Of a stretch of DNA of 33,921 nt, positions 17,682 to 24,719 are shown in pieces. The notes below the pieces were generated by a model, which was given only the letters and a program-made list of their open reading frames with translations, did no database searches and was not told where the DNA came from. Numbering within the stretch: position 1 is the first letter of the stretch; every line of letters starts with the position of its first letter. The stretch is taken from positions 1 through 33,921 of the forward strand of contig JALSLA010000090.1 of assembly GCA_026988515.1 (NCBI GenBank). The letters run 5' to 3'. Source of the DNA: Helicobacteraceae bacterium. GTDB taxonomy: Bacteria > Campylobacterota > Campylobacteria > Campylobacterales > Sulfurimonadaceae. A program made the translations under genes and the position numbers.

Positions 17682-17710
17682 ATTTTAGCCAAGTGGAGCA
17701 TAAAGCTCAA
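17682..17710 (-). promoter_or_regulatory. Probable sigma-70 promoter of metH
   Basis: Minus strand: TTGAGC (17705-17710), 17-base spacer, TAAAAT (17682-17687). Start near 17675 gives a leader of about 27 bases. Confidence 0.5.
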
Positions 17711-17752
17711 TGAGACATGTCAGGATACAAGAAGAAGTTAAGCTTAAATGTT

Positions 17753-17854
17753 CTATTTGAGAAGATTTTCGAGCATCCAGCTGTTTTTAGAGGATTGTTT
17801 CAGTCGTTTGATAATGCAGCGTTCCAGTGCACTAACACTTTTTTTGGTTGCCAT
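17753..17854 (-). CDS. Small basic protein, 33 residues, unrecognised
   Basis: An open frame of 33 codons from ATG at 17854 to TAG at 17753. It has an almost ideal ribosome site, AAAGGAG, 6 bases before the ATG, and an extended -10 box TGTTATAAT at 17883-17891 that would start transcription near 17876. The product begins MATKKSVSALERC, has a central run of basic residues (IKRLKQSSK) and ends in MLENLLK; it is predicted to be a cationic amphipathic helix with one Cys and one Trp, with no signal sequence. Promoter plus ribosome site argue that it is real. I do not recognise it. A regulatory peptide, a toxin-like peptide or a small partner protein are all conceivable; nothing in the sequence decides. 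Confidence 0.6.
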   Translation of the reverse strand: MATKKSVSALERCIIKRLKQSSKNSWMLENLLK

Positions 17855-17882
17855 GGTTTCTCCTTTGTTTTAAATTGATGAA

Positions 17883-17891
17883 ATTATAACA
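17883..17891 (-). promoter_or_regulatory. Extended -10 promoter of the 33-codon gene
   Basis: Minus strand TGTTATAAT, with the TATAAT at 17883-17888. It lies in the gap after the Cys-rich gene, so the small gene has its own transcript. Confidence 0.55.
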
Positions 17892-17921
17892 AAGAAGAAT
17901 TACCAGAGTGTTACGATGTGA

Positions 17922-18155
17922 TTATTTACTCCCGCATTTACCGTTGCCGCATTTCATGGCTTCAGGACTCTTTGCAGCGGCTTTGTCTTTGTTACAGTCG
18001 CATTTTTTAGCTTTTTTCTCACCGTTGCAAGCAGGCGTTTCAATTGCTTTTTTCCCTTGACATCCACATGATGAACAGGCGCTGAGCGATGAGGTGCCAA
18101 GACCGCTAAAGAGTGCTACGGCAATACATACCGCTACGAGGTTAAATCGTTTCAT
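17922..18155 (-). CDS. Cys-rich exported small protein
   Basis: 77 residues: basic start, hydrophobic core (LVAVCIAVALFSGLGTSSLSA) and probable cleavage after SLSA, so it is exported. The mature part has eight cysteines in CSSCGCQ, one in TPACNG, CDCNK, then KCGNGKCGSK, mixed with many lysines. The CxxCxC and CxC spacing suggests binding of a soft metal such as Cu, Zn or Cd, or disulfide bonding in the periplasm. Ribosome site AAGGA is 7 bases before the ATG. I know no named family. It stands last among the genes behind the FAD oxidoreductase, before the 33-codon gene. Confidence 0.65.
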   Translation of the reverse strand: MKRFNLVAVCIAVALFSGLGTSSLSACSSCGCQGKKAIETPACNGEKKAKKCDCNKDKAAAKSPEAMKCGNGKCGSK

Positions 18156-18220
18156 GATGATCCTTTTTTATAATAGTGCAGATCATATAGAAAAAAAGAT
18201 AATAGCGGGTTTAGATTTTT

Positions 18221-18646
18221 TTAATACGTCGTGGTATGCAGTTGCAAATCAGTTTTAAGACGCTCTGCGAGTTCATGCATTTTTTGTTGCCATGAAGCCT
18301 GTTTAAAATCTTGCTGAATACGGTAGTAGCAACGTTTGTTACGAAAAACTTCCAATCTGACATAACCGTCAAAATCGGATCCCAATGCATTGGCAATCGG
18401 GTTGCGGCAGGCATTGACTTCGTAGTGAATACCCTGAAGTGTAAACAGACACGAGTCGCTGATGTTGACATCGCTAAAGAGGGTATGCAGCAAGCGATAA
18501 AGATCATCGTGAGTGCGATCAATACGAAGACAAGAGACCTTAAACGGTTTTGCAATACACCATTGCGTATAGATGTTGCTCTCACACCCGCTACACAGCA
18601 AGAGTGTACACAGTAGTAATGTTAATGCTGTAGCGCGTTGCACCAT
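18221..18646 (-). CDS. Probable lipoprotein or exported protein of unknown function
   Basis: 141 residues with an N-terminal hydrophobic stretch ending LLLCSGC. Cys21 could be the lipid-carrying residue, but Cys instead of Leu at -3 makes the lipobox atypical. The rest is soluble with further cysteines (QWCIA, VSCLR, DSCLF, NACRN, KRCYY), consistent with disulfides in the periplasm. The start overlaps the end of the upstream 129-residue gene by 25 bases and has no clear ribosome site of its own, so the genes are coupled. No family recognised. Confidence 0.6.
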   Translation of the reverse strand: MVQRATALTLLLCTLLLCSGCESNIYTQWCIAKPFKVSCLRIDRTHDDLYRLLHTLFSDVNISDSCLFTLQGIHYEVNACRNPIANALGSDFDGYVRLEVFRNKRCYYRIQQDFKQASWQQKMHELAERLKTDLQLHTTTY

Positions 18647-19011
18647 GACCGCATTGCTTCGTTGGCTACAGGATTGGGAGCCTCTAAAAAAGAGAGTACA
18701 AAAGATTCGCCCATATCGGCAACGCCGATAGAACGGGGGCGAACAGCTAAAATAAGCGGATCGGGCAGCTCTTTTCCGAAACAGAAGAGAATATTTTTGG
18801 CATCGTGAATACCGGTCGCAATGGTAGACTCTTGAAGTGAACAGGTGTGTGAGAAGTGATCAAACCGACCGATATATGTCGCAACGGTATGGGCCTCTAT
18901 GTGTACTTGAAGGGCATCTAAAACAGCATCGACATTCCGGTACGCGGTTGCCTCTTTTTTCAGGGTCAGTGTTAGAATTGGATACTGCTCTTTATAGTGT
19001 AGTTGTGTCAT
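18622..19011 (-). CDS. Conserved-type hypothetical protein, 129 residues
   Basis: The frame is open back to 19101, inside the oxidoreductase gene, but AAAGGAA lies 5-6 bases before the ATG at 19011 and starting there removes the overlap, so I choose it. The product starts MTQLHYKEQYPILTL and contains VATYIGRFDHFSHT and AKNILFCFGKELPDPLILAVRPRSIGVADMG. It is cytoplasmic by composition. This resembles a family I recall from sulfur-oxidising Campylobacterota (perhaps DUF6858), but I am not sure of the number. It begins 14 bases after the FAD oxidoreductase, so a shared mRNA and related role are likely. Confidence 0.6.
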   Translation of the reverse strand: MTQLHYKEQYPILTLTLKKEATAYRNVDAVLDALQVHIEAHTVATYIGRFDHFSHTCSLQESTIATGIHDAKNILFCFGKELPDPLILAVRPRSIGVADMGESFVLSFLEAPNPVANEAMRSWCNALQH

Positions 19012-19025
19012 AATATTCCTTTGGA

Positions 19026-20207
19026 TTATAGCCCCGGAAGTCGAGGAATTTTTCCCAGCTTGGAGTAACGGCAGTATGCTCCCCACCCTTTTTTCATCCA
19101 ATGTCCGACAACGGGCAGGGGAATCATCAGGGCACGTTTGTCATCACGATAGACAAATGCTGCGCCGTCACCACTGTCCATAATGCACAAAATATTGAGA
19201 TGTTCACGATACCCTTGACGCGTTGCAACGTTACTGTCGCGCGCTGCCATATTAAAAGCAACCAAGCGTGCCATAACTTCGGCAATGTGTCCTTGTTTGG
19301 CGCGCCATGCAGGGCCTTCGAGTGCTGCACAGTCACCAATGGCATAGACGTTGGTAGCTTCACCGGCATCATTGAGCACCTCACAAAAATCATTGATCCG
19401 AACAAATCCGGCTTCATTGAGAGGCAGATCGGATGCTTTGAGTACAGCATGCCCGTCGCCGGCAGGAATAAAGAGGGTGAGATCGCTTTTAAGCTGTGAA
19501 TCGTCTTCAAAAACAATGCCATCATGCGTAAAAGCGGTAATCTTTTTACCGAAGTAACGGGTAATATTGAGACGAGAAAAATAGCGATCCATCATGCGAA
19601 GCGCTTGAGATCCCATACGCGCACCGGGCTCTTTCATAGGAGCGAAAAAGTTTAGGTCAAAACGGTCACGAATTCCTTTCTTTACAAGGAGATGATGGAT
19701 ATTAAAAAGCAGCTCAAATCCGGGACCGCCGCGTACTGCGGAACTGTCGTTAGGGTTACTGCCAAAACCCATGGCAATAGTACCGCTGCCTTTGGCAATA
19801 AGGCTGTTTAATGCATCGCGAATTTGTAAGGAGACCTTTGGATCCCCGCAGATAGAGAGCGTATTTTCAATACCTTGATACGCTATTTTATGAGCACCCA
19901 TCGCAAGAATGAGGTAGTCATATTCGCGGTATATTCCATAATTGCCGAGGGTAATTGTATTGGATTGAGAGTCAATGAGTGTCACCTCGTCAACGATGAG
20001 TGAAAAGCCGTGAATTGTTGCTAATTGATTGAGATCGATACAGACATCCTCGAAAGAGGCTTTGCCGGTAGGTATCCAGATGGAAGTGGGGTAGATATAA
20101 AAATAGTCTCTATCGCTTACAAGTGTTACATTGTAGTGTCTTTTTCGTAAGAAAATAGCTGCTTCAATACCGGCAAATCCTCCGCCTAAGATTAATACTT
20201 TTCGCAT
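19026..20207 (-). CDS. FAD-dependent pyridine-nucleotide-type oxidoreductase (NDH-2 / sulfide:quinone reductase-like)
   Basis: 393 residues. N-terminal FAD-binding LILGGGFAGIEAAIFLRKR at 5-23, second dinucleotide part around TIAMGFGSNPND, and the FAD-closing NVYAIGDCAALEG at 286-298. The layout and the ending (VVGHWMKKGWGAYCR) fit flavoproteins related to sulfide:quinone reductase and type II NADH dehydrogenase; the C-terminus may touch the membrane. The conserved SQR cysteine pair is not visible: the segments GPGFELLF and AKQGHIAE lack Cys, so sulfide oxidation is doubtful and the substrate is unknown. Ribosome site AAGGG is 7 bases upstream. A 9-base inverted repeat lies 47 bases before the start. 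It heads a set of small unfamiliar genes. Confidence 0.75.
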   Translation of the reverse strand: MRKVLILGGGFAGIEAAIFLRKRHYNVTLVSDRDYFYIYPTSIWIPTGKASFEDVCIDLNQLATIHGFSLIVDEVTLIDSQSNTITLGNYGIYREYDYLILAMGAHKIAYQGIENTLSICGDPKVSLQIRDALNSLIAKGSGTIAMGFGSNPNDSSAVRGGPGFELLFNIHHLLVKKGIRDRFDLNFFAPMKEPGARMGSQALRMMDRYFSRLNITRYFGKKITAFTHDGIVFEDDSQLKSDLTLFIPAGDGHAVLKASDLPLNEAGFVRINDFCEVLNDAGEATNVYAIGDCAALEGPAWRAKQGHIAEVMARLVAFNMAARDSNVATRQGYREHLNILCIMDSGDGAAFVYRDDKRALMIPLPVVGHWMKKGWGAYCRYSKLGKIPRLPGL

Positions 20208-20253
20208 ACAATACCCTTTTGCAATAACCGTTATCTGTTTGTACCATGGTGCC

Positions 20254-20278
20254 TTATTTGACGAATAAAGTCAAATAA
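20254..20278. promoter_or_regulatory. Perfect 9-base inverted repeat, candidate operator
   Basis: TTATTTGAC and GTCAAATAA separated by 7 bases, in the divergent gap between the FAD oxidoreductase and msrA, 47 bases upstream of the former. There is no T run after it, so a terminator is unlikely. The regulator is unknown. Confidence 0.6.
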
Positions 20279-20309
20279 TATTACTATTTATACGTCATCT
20301 TAGCGATTA

Positions 20310-20323
20310 ATTTACATGTAAAT
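20310..20323. repeat. ATTTACATGTAAAT palindrome (longest copy)
   Basis: Perfect 14-base palindrome, the longest of the ten TTACATGTA sites. It lies between the inverted repeat at 20254 and the msrA start at 20401. Confidence 0.75.
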
Positions 20324-20400
20324 CGTGACATTAGCATCATTGTTGTTGCCGTGATTTTAGAATAGGGCGGTACAATAAAAAGAACAAACAAGGAGAAGCA

Positions 20401-20934
20401 ATGAGAGAAGAACGCGCATTGATCGGCGGGGGATGTTTTTGGTGCATTGAAGCAGTGTATCATAAAGTAAACGGGGTGAAGCAAGCGCTAAGCGGCTATG
20501 CCGGCGGAAGACGACCCAACCCCAGTTATGAGTCGGTATGCAGTGGTGCTACCGGCCATGCGGAGGTGGTAGAGGTAGTATTTGATGCCGAGATTATTAG
20601 TTACCAAGAGATACTTGAAATTTTCTTTGCCATTCATAATCCGACAACGTTAAATGCGCAAGGTGCCGATAAGGGAACCCAGTATCGTTCGGTAATCTTT
20701 TACTACAATGATGAACAACGCAAGCAGGCAGATGGGGTTATCAATGCGGTGCAACAGCAGTGGCGTGATCCTGTTGTAACGGAATTGTCACCGGCACCCG
20801 AGTTTTATGCAGCGGAAGCCTACCATCAACATTATTATGCACGTAATCGTACGCAGGGATATTGTCAAGTAGTGATTGCGCCGAAACTTCAGAAGTTTAT
20901 GACAGAATTTTCTTCTTTGGTAGAGAAAGAGTAA
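20401..20934 (+). CDS. msrA: Peptide methionine sulfoxide reductase A
   Basis: Reduces the S form of methionine sulfoxide in proteins after oxidative damage. 177 residues, cytoplasmic (no signal). The catalytic GGGCFWC is at residues 9-15 with Cys12 as nucleophile, followed by GYAGG and the substrate-binding GHAEVVEV and NPTTLNAQGADKGTQYRS. Ribosome site AAGGAG is 6 bases before the ATG. It is divergent from the FAD oxidoreductase and separated from it by two symmetric DNA elements. Confidence 0.95.
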   Translation: MREERALIGGGCFWCIEAVYHKVNGVKQALSGYAGGRRPNPSYESVCSGATGHAEVVEVVFDAEIISYQEILEIFFAIHNPTTLNAQGADKGTQYRSVIFYYNDEQRKQADGVINAVQQQWRDPVVTELSPAPEFYAAEAYHQHYYARNRTQGYCQVVIAPKLQKFMTEFSSLVEKE

Positions 20935-20942
20935 TGGGAGCA

Positions 20943-20966
20943 AACCAGGAGCCGTGCTCCTTGGTT
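20943..20966. terminator. Hairpin between msrA and the OmpA-family gene, probably bidirectional
   Basis: AACCA-GGAGC pairs with GCTCCTTGGTT around CGT (one bulged base). It sits in the convergent gap between the msrA stop (20934) and the OmpA stop (20968-20970). T runs on both sides are modest. Confidence 0.6.
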
Positions 20967-20967
20967 G

Positions 20968-22077
20968 TTACTTTTGCAGAATTGCTTCGACACGTCGGTT
21001 CTGTGCGCGACCCTCTTTGGTTTTGTTGGTAGCAACCGGACTGCTTTCACCTTTACCTACGGCAATGAGGCGATCGGCACTGATACCGTCTTCTATTAAG
21101 AGTTGTCGTACCGCCTCAGAGCGTTTCTTCGAAAGTTTTAGATTGTAAGGTTCCGTACCGATACTGTCGGTATGTCCTACAATTGTTGCCTTGTAGGGAT
21201 TGCGTTTTAAATATTTTGCAAACGAAGAGATGCGTGATGTGGCACCATTGGTCACTTTTGCAGAATCGAATGCAAAGTTAACCAGCAGATCCATTTTTTC
21301 AGCACACCCTTTGGTATCAACAGCAAAACCTTTCGGCGTATCGGGGCAGTCGTCTTTAAAATCAGGAACACCGTCGCCGTCACTGTCAAGCGGACAGCCG
21401 GAAGCATCTACTTTTACGCCTTTAGGCGTGTTTGGACATTTGTCTTGACCGTTAGGCACGCCATCCCCGTCATCATCAGAGATAATAACAAGAGGTTTTT
21501 TCGCTACAACCGGTGCAGCCACCGCGGCAACCGCTGCTACAGGTGCCGCTTTGGGGACAAACCCAAAGTTGAGACCGGCTAAAAAGGTAATGCTCTGATC
21601 AATTGTACCTTTATTTAGTTTGTTGGCATAAATAGCCTCGAGTTTGAGCGCTACGTGATCGGCAAGAGCCACCTTAAAACCGGCGCCGGCATCGAAAATA
21701 ACAGAGTCTCTGTTACCGTTTTCGATGTTGACACGACGATCAAGCTCGACGATTTCATAACCGGCACCCAGTTTGGCAAATGCCGTTACTTTGTCAGATT
21801 CGTGAAAATTACGTACTCCGTTTAAAAAAATACGCTGTACGGTAGTATCACCGCCGCCGCTGCGCGGCGAGTAGTAGTAGGCAAGTTCCGGACTAAAAAA
21901 ACTGTTTTCAAATCCATTATATTGAAGTTCGGCTCCATAGACCCCTTTTGAGTCAAGTCCGGTAACGTCTTCATGCTCTGTAACACCGCCCATGAGACTA
22001 ACCTCATAGTCGTATTGTGTTGCAAACAGCGAAGTTGTCAACAGCGCAGAAGAGAGTAGGAGTGATAGTTTTCTCAT
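20968..22077 (-). CDS. OmpA-family outer-membrane protein with calcium-binding TSP3 repeats
   Basis: 369 residues. A signal peptide ends at SLFA (about 19). A beta-barrel follows to about 185, then an Ala/Val/Pro-rich linker, thrombospondin type 3 repeats (DDDGDGVPNGQDKCPNTP and DSDGDGVPDFKDDCPDTP) and an OmpA C-terminal domain from about 265. The last has FAFDSAKVTNGA and GHTDSIGTEPYNLKLSKKRSEAV, whose Asp and Arg bind diaminopimelate in peptidoglycan. It should tie outer membrane to wall. Ribosome site AAGGAAA precedes the ATG, and a TATAAT promoter lies at 22111. Abundant-protein type; no transport substrate can be inferred. Confidence 0.9.
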   Translation of the reverse strand: MRKLSLLLSSALLTTSLFATQYDYEVSLMGGVTEHEDVTGLDSKGVYGAELQYNGFENSFFSPELAYYYSPRSGGGDTTVQRIFLNGVRNFHESDKVTAFAKLGAGYEIVELDRRVNIENGNRDSVIFDAGAGFKVALADHVALKLEAIYANKLNKGTIDQSITFLAGLNFGFVPKAAPVAAVAAVAAPVVAKKPLVIISDDDGDGVPNGQDKCPNTPKGVKVDASGCPLDSDGDGVPDFKDDCPDTPKGFAVDTKGCAEKMDLLVNFAFDSAKVTNGATSRISSFAKYLKRNPYKATIVGHTDSIGTEPYNLKLSKKRSEAVRQLLIEDGISADRLIAVGKGESSPVATNKTKEGRAQNRRVEAILQK

Positions 22078-22110
22078 CCAATTTCCTTTTTGTTATATTT
22101 TATTGTGGCT

Positions 22111-22116
22111 ATTATA
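22111..22116 (-). promoter_or_regulatory. -10 box of the OmpA-family gene
   Basis: Minus strand TATAAT preceded by nine T and a G, the T-rich upstream pattern of Campylobacterota sigma-70 promoters with no true -35 box. Start near 22104 gives a leader of about 27 bases. Confidence 0.55.
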
Positions 22117-22191
22117 CAAAAAAAAACTTAGAAAATGAATTAAATGGGGAATTTTGTTAATTATCTCCAAGAAACGCTCCCGATGCGAGCC

Positions 22192-23346
22192 CTACTCTTT
22201 TAAAGGTTTGGGCTCTTTATTGATGAGTTTAATGGCAATCATGACCACAATGACTTGGAACAGTGCCGCTAAAATAAAGGCATAGTAGTGTAGCTGGTCA
22301 ATGCTGTTGGCGTGATACGCCAAGGTGGCCATTGCAATGAGGAGGGTCAGAGGCATTCCGTGAGACAGACCGAGCAAGATCGCGTTACGATGACCTATGG
22401 TCTTGGCAAAAACACCGGCGCTGATGACACGCATGGCAATCATTCCCAAAGCAATGAGCGACGCTTTAAGAAGGAGTCCGTCCATGAGAATGGCGTCAAG
22501 CTTAAAGGAGCTGCCGATATAGACAAAAAAGATAGGCACCACAAAACCAAACCCAAAACTGGAGAGCTTTTCGGGCAGTTCATGTTTGTGTTCAAAAAAA
22601 GTAGGAATAAACATGCCGGCAATAAAGGCGCCAAAGGCTACTTCTAAATCCAGATAGATCATCATTGCAATCAGTAAAAAGAAGATGCCGATAGAGAGGC
22701 GAATGTCTTGTTCCTGATTGTCGGAGTGAGGCATCAGCAGTGTCGAGGTTTCGGGAAACCACCAAAACAGCAGCTGAAGCGCACGAAAGAGAATCAGCAA
22801 AAAAAGTAAAAAAAGCGCCAGTATGGCAATAATCTCAAAAAACTCACTGCCGGTACCGTGTTCCAATGCGGCAGAAGCGAGAGTAATTCCCGCAATACTG
22901 ACGACTTCACCAATACCTCCGGCCGTCATTGAAAGGCTTACCCACGGAGTCTGTCCGTACTCTTTAGCCAGTTTTGCAATCAGGCCGACGGAGATAAGCG
23001 GCAGAAGTACCATAAAAATATTGCCCAAGCTAAAATAGAGTGAGAAGGCGACCGAAAACAGATACAGCAGGGCAATATAGAGCAGAATCCTTCGCAGTGT
23101 GGTTTTGTCAATTTCCAATACTTTTTTGAGATTGACCTCCGTTCCGGCAATGAACATAAGATACAAAAAGCCAAATTCGGCAACCAGCTCAAAGAGTTCA
23201 ATGTGTTCGAGCAATCCTGCATAACCCAAAACCGCTCCAAAAATAATCTCAATGGGTGTGGTCGGAAGTTTGAGCAATTTCGCAAAAAACGGCGAAAAGA
23301 TAATAATTAACGAGAGGGTAATAATTAAGATAATTTCGTGACTCAT
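22192..23346 (-). CDS. CPA2-family cation:proton antiporter (KefB/Na+-H+ exchanger type)
   Basis: 384 residues made almost wholly of about 11-12 hydrophobic segments, with the family's opening FAKLLKLPTTPIEIIFGAVLGYAGL and EFGFLYLMFIAGTEVNL. The second half contains DLEVAFGAFIAGMFIPTFF, which holds acidic residues used in ion exchange. There is no cytoplasmic TrkA-N regulatory domain, so it is the short form. It probably exchanges Na+ or K+ for H+ at the inner membrane; the ion is not determined. The ATG overlaps the bioB stop by 4 bases (ATGA), making it the last gene of topA-yfcE-bioB-antiporter. Confidence 0.85.
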   Translation of the reverse strand: MSHEIILIITLSLIIIFSPFFAKLLKLPTTPIEIIFGAVLGYAGLLEHIELFELVAEFGFLYLMFIAGTEVNLKKVLEIDKTTLRRILLYIALLYLFSVAFSLYFSLGNIFMVLLPLISVGLIAKLAKEYGQTPWVSLSMTAGGIGEVVSIAGITLASAALEHGTGSEFFEIIAILALFLLFLLILFRALQLLFWWFPETSTLLMPHSDNQEQDIRLSIGIFFLLIAMMIYLDLEVAFGAFIAGMFIPTFFEHKHELPEKLSSFGFGFVVPIFFVYIGSSFKLDAILMDGLLLKASLIALGMIAMRVISAGVFAKTIGHRNAILLGLSHGMPLTLLIAMATLAYHANSIDQLHYYAFILAALFQVIVVMIAIKLINKEPKPLKE

Positions 23347-24197
23347 GGCGAAGCATCTTTGGGTGAGGTGGCAATACCCAGATGCAGTGCCTTGAGCATC
23401 TGTAGGTCTTTGTCGGCATCACATCCTGAAGTGGTCAGATAATTACCGATCACAATGGCGTTAACGCCGTGATTAAAAATTTCATGAGTGCGCTCTTTAA
23501 AGAGCAGTTCACGTCCTCCTGCCACCATAATACGATCGGCATTGGGCACCATTTCACGAGTGAGCCGCAATAAAGAGAGCGCCTCGTCAACGGTTAACGG
23601 ATTGGGCGCCAACGGCAATGCGTTATTGTGATGGTAAAAGTTAACAGGCACGGAAATGGGGTTAAGCGACGCAATGGCGCGCAACATGTTAAGACGGTCA
23701 TCATGAGACTCACCCAAACCGAAAATTCCGCCGGTTAACAGATTGAGTCCCGAGGCAGTAACATTTTCACAGGTGCTATAGCGTTCTTGCCACGAGTGGG
23801 TGGTACAGACATGGGGATAAAAAGCTTCAGAAGTCTCCAAATTGTGGTTATAAGCGGCAATGCCCGCTTTTTTAAGCGCATCAAGCTGTTCGCGGGATGC
23901 CGTGCCGTTGCACGCAATCAGTCGTAGCCGCGGTACGGCTTTGTTGAGGGTATGCGCTACGTTACAGACAAACTCCAAGGTTTTGTCATCAAGCCCTTTT
24001 TGTGCGGTTACCAGACAAAAACCGAGGGCTCCTTTACGCTCAATATAGCGCGCTTCATTAACGATGTCTTCAATCGGCTTGTGGTGGTAGCGTTCAATAT
24101 CGGCACGGTATTTGACGCTCTGTGAACAGAACTTGCAATCTTCGTTACAGGTTCCGCTGTTGATGTTGCAGATGGAGCATAGAAATATTTTTTTCAT
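23343..24197 (-). CDS. bioB: Biotin synthase (short Campylobacterota type), one auxiliary cluster Cys replaced
   Basis: Radical SAM enzyme that inserts sulfur into dethiobiotin. 284 residues. CNEDCKFC (Cys17, 21, 24) holds the [4Fe-4S]-SAM cluster. Against E. coli BioB, Cys97 matches Cys61 (LGFCLVTA), Cys128 matches Cys96 (LIACNGTA) and Arg260 matches Arg229 (AGGRELL), but the position of Cys188 is Leu154 (GLNLLTGGIFGLGES, codon TTA at 23736-23738). As I recall, Helicobacter and Campylobacter keep Cys there (LCSGGIFG, LCCGGIYG). The auxiliary sulfur-donor cluster must be altered or ligated differently. The rest (YNHNLETS, VPVNF) is normal and the frame is intact. Confidence 0.9.
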   Translation of the reverse strand: MKKIFLCSICNINSGTCNEDCKFCSQSVKYRADIERYHHKPIEDIVNEARYIERKGALGFCLVTAQKGLDDKTLEFVCNVAHTLNKAVPRLRLIACNGTASREQLDALKKAGIAAYNHNLETSEAFYPHVCTTHSWQERYSTCENVTASGLNLLTGGIFGLGESHDDRLNMLRAIASLNPISVPVNFYHHNNALPLAPNPLTVDEALSLLRLTREMVPNADRIMVAGGRELLFKERTHEIFNHGVNAIVIGNYLTTSGCDADKDLQMLKALHLGIATSPKDASP

Positions 24198-24200
24198 GTG

Positions 24201-24716
24201 CTAGAGTCTTTCAAAGTAAAAATGCTGTTCATCATAGTGTTTACTTTTGTGCTTTCTGTGGTAGTAGGTGACCTGAAAGCTTGTGTCACTGACATCAAGC
24301 ATGGCACACTCGGAGAGCGGTTTATTGCGAGCACAACTCTCACCGGGATTTAGAAAAAGCGTACCGTTTTTAAAGTCACACTCAAACAGATGGGTATGCC
24401 CAAAGAGAACAACCTCGGTATCGGCACTCATGTAAAAGGGAAGGTGCATCAGTTTAAATGTGGTCTGTGCCAGTTTGAAATAGTGAGGTTCTTGTACCAA
24501 ATGGTACCGGTTGTGGTATTCATGAAGATGGGCATCGTTGTTACCGTACACGGCAATATAACGGACACCGCTGTGTTTGAGCTGCTCTAAAACAGCCGGT
24601 TCACCGATATCACCCGCATGAATCAAAAACTCCGCCCCCTGCTGCAGGAGGTGGTTAATGTTTTTTTGCGATCGTTTCACCTTGCGGTGCGTATCGGAAA
24701 GAATACCGATTTTCAC
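24201..24716 (-). CDS. YfcE/MJ0936-type metallophosphodiesterase
   Basis: 171 residues with all motifs of the small calcineurin-like phosphoesterases: ILSDTH at the start, HAGDIG near 33, YGNNDA near 57, MHLPFY in the middle and LFGHTH near 107, which bind two metal ions. Relatives hydrolyse phosphodiester bonds in model substrates; the natural substrate here is unknown. It starts 3 bases after the topA stop and ends 3 bases before bioB, so it is firmly part of that operon. Confidence 0.88.
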   Translation of the reverse strand: MKIGILSDTHRKVKRSQKNINHLLQQGAEFLIHAGDIGEPAVLEQLKHSGVRYIAVYGNNDAHLHEYHNRYHLVQEPHYFKLAQTTFKLMHLPFYMSADTEVVLFGHTHLFECDFKNGTLFLNPGESCARNKPLSECAMLDVSDTSFQVTYYHRKHKSKHYDEQHFYFERL

Positions 24717-24719
24717 GTC

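Noticed and set aside
17717-17878. A 53-codon open frame on the plus strand opposite the 33-codon gene
   Set aside because: It has no ribosome site or promoter, and it is the antisense of the minus-strand gene, which has both.
19012-19101. Upstream start (19101) for the 129-residue protein
   Set aside because: It would overlap the flavoprotein gene by 76 bases, and the ATG at 19011 has a good AAAGGAA site.
19026-20207. Calling the flavoprotein a true sulfide:quinone reductase
   Set aside because: The paired redox cysteines expected of SQR are not seen in the matching segments, so only a family-level name is supported.
22150-22191. Possible terminator after the antiporter gene (GCTC/GAGC near 22178-22190)
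   Set aside because: Only four pairs in the stem and no T run on the minus strand; too weak to list.
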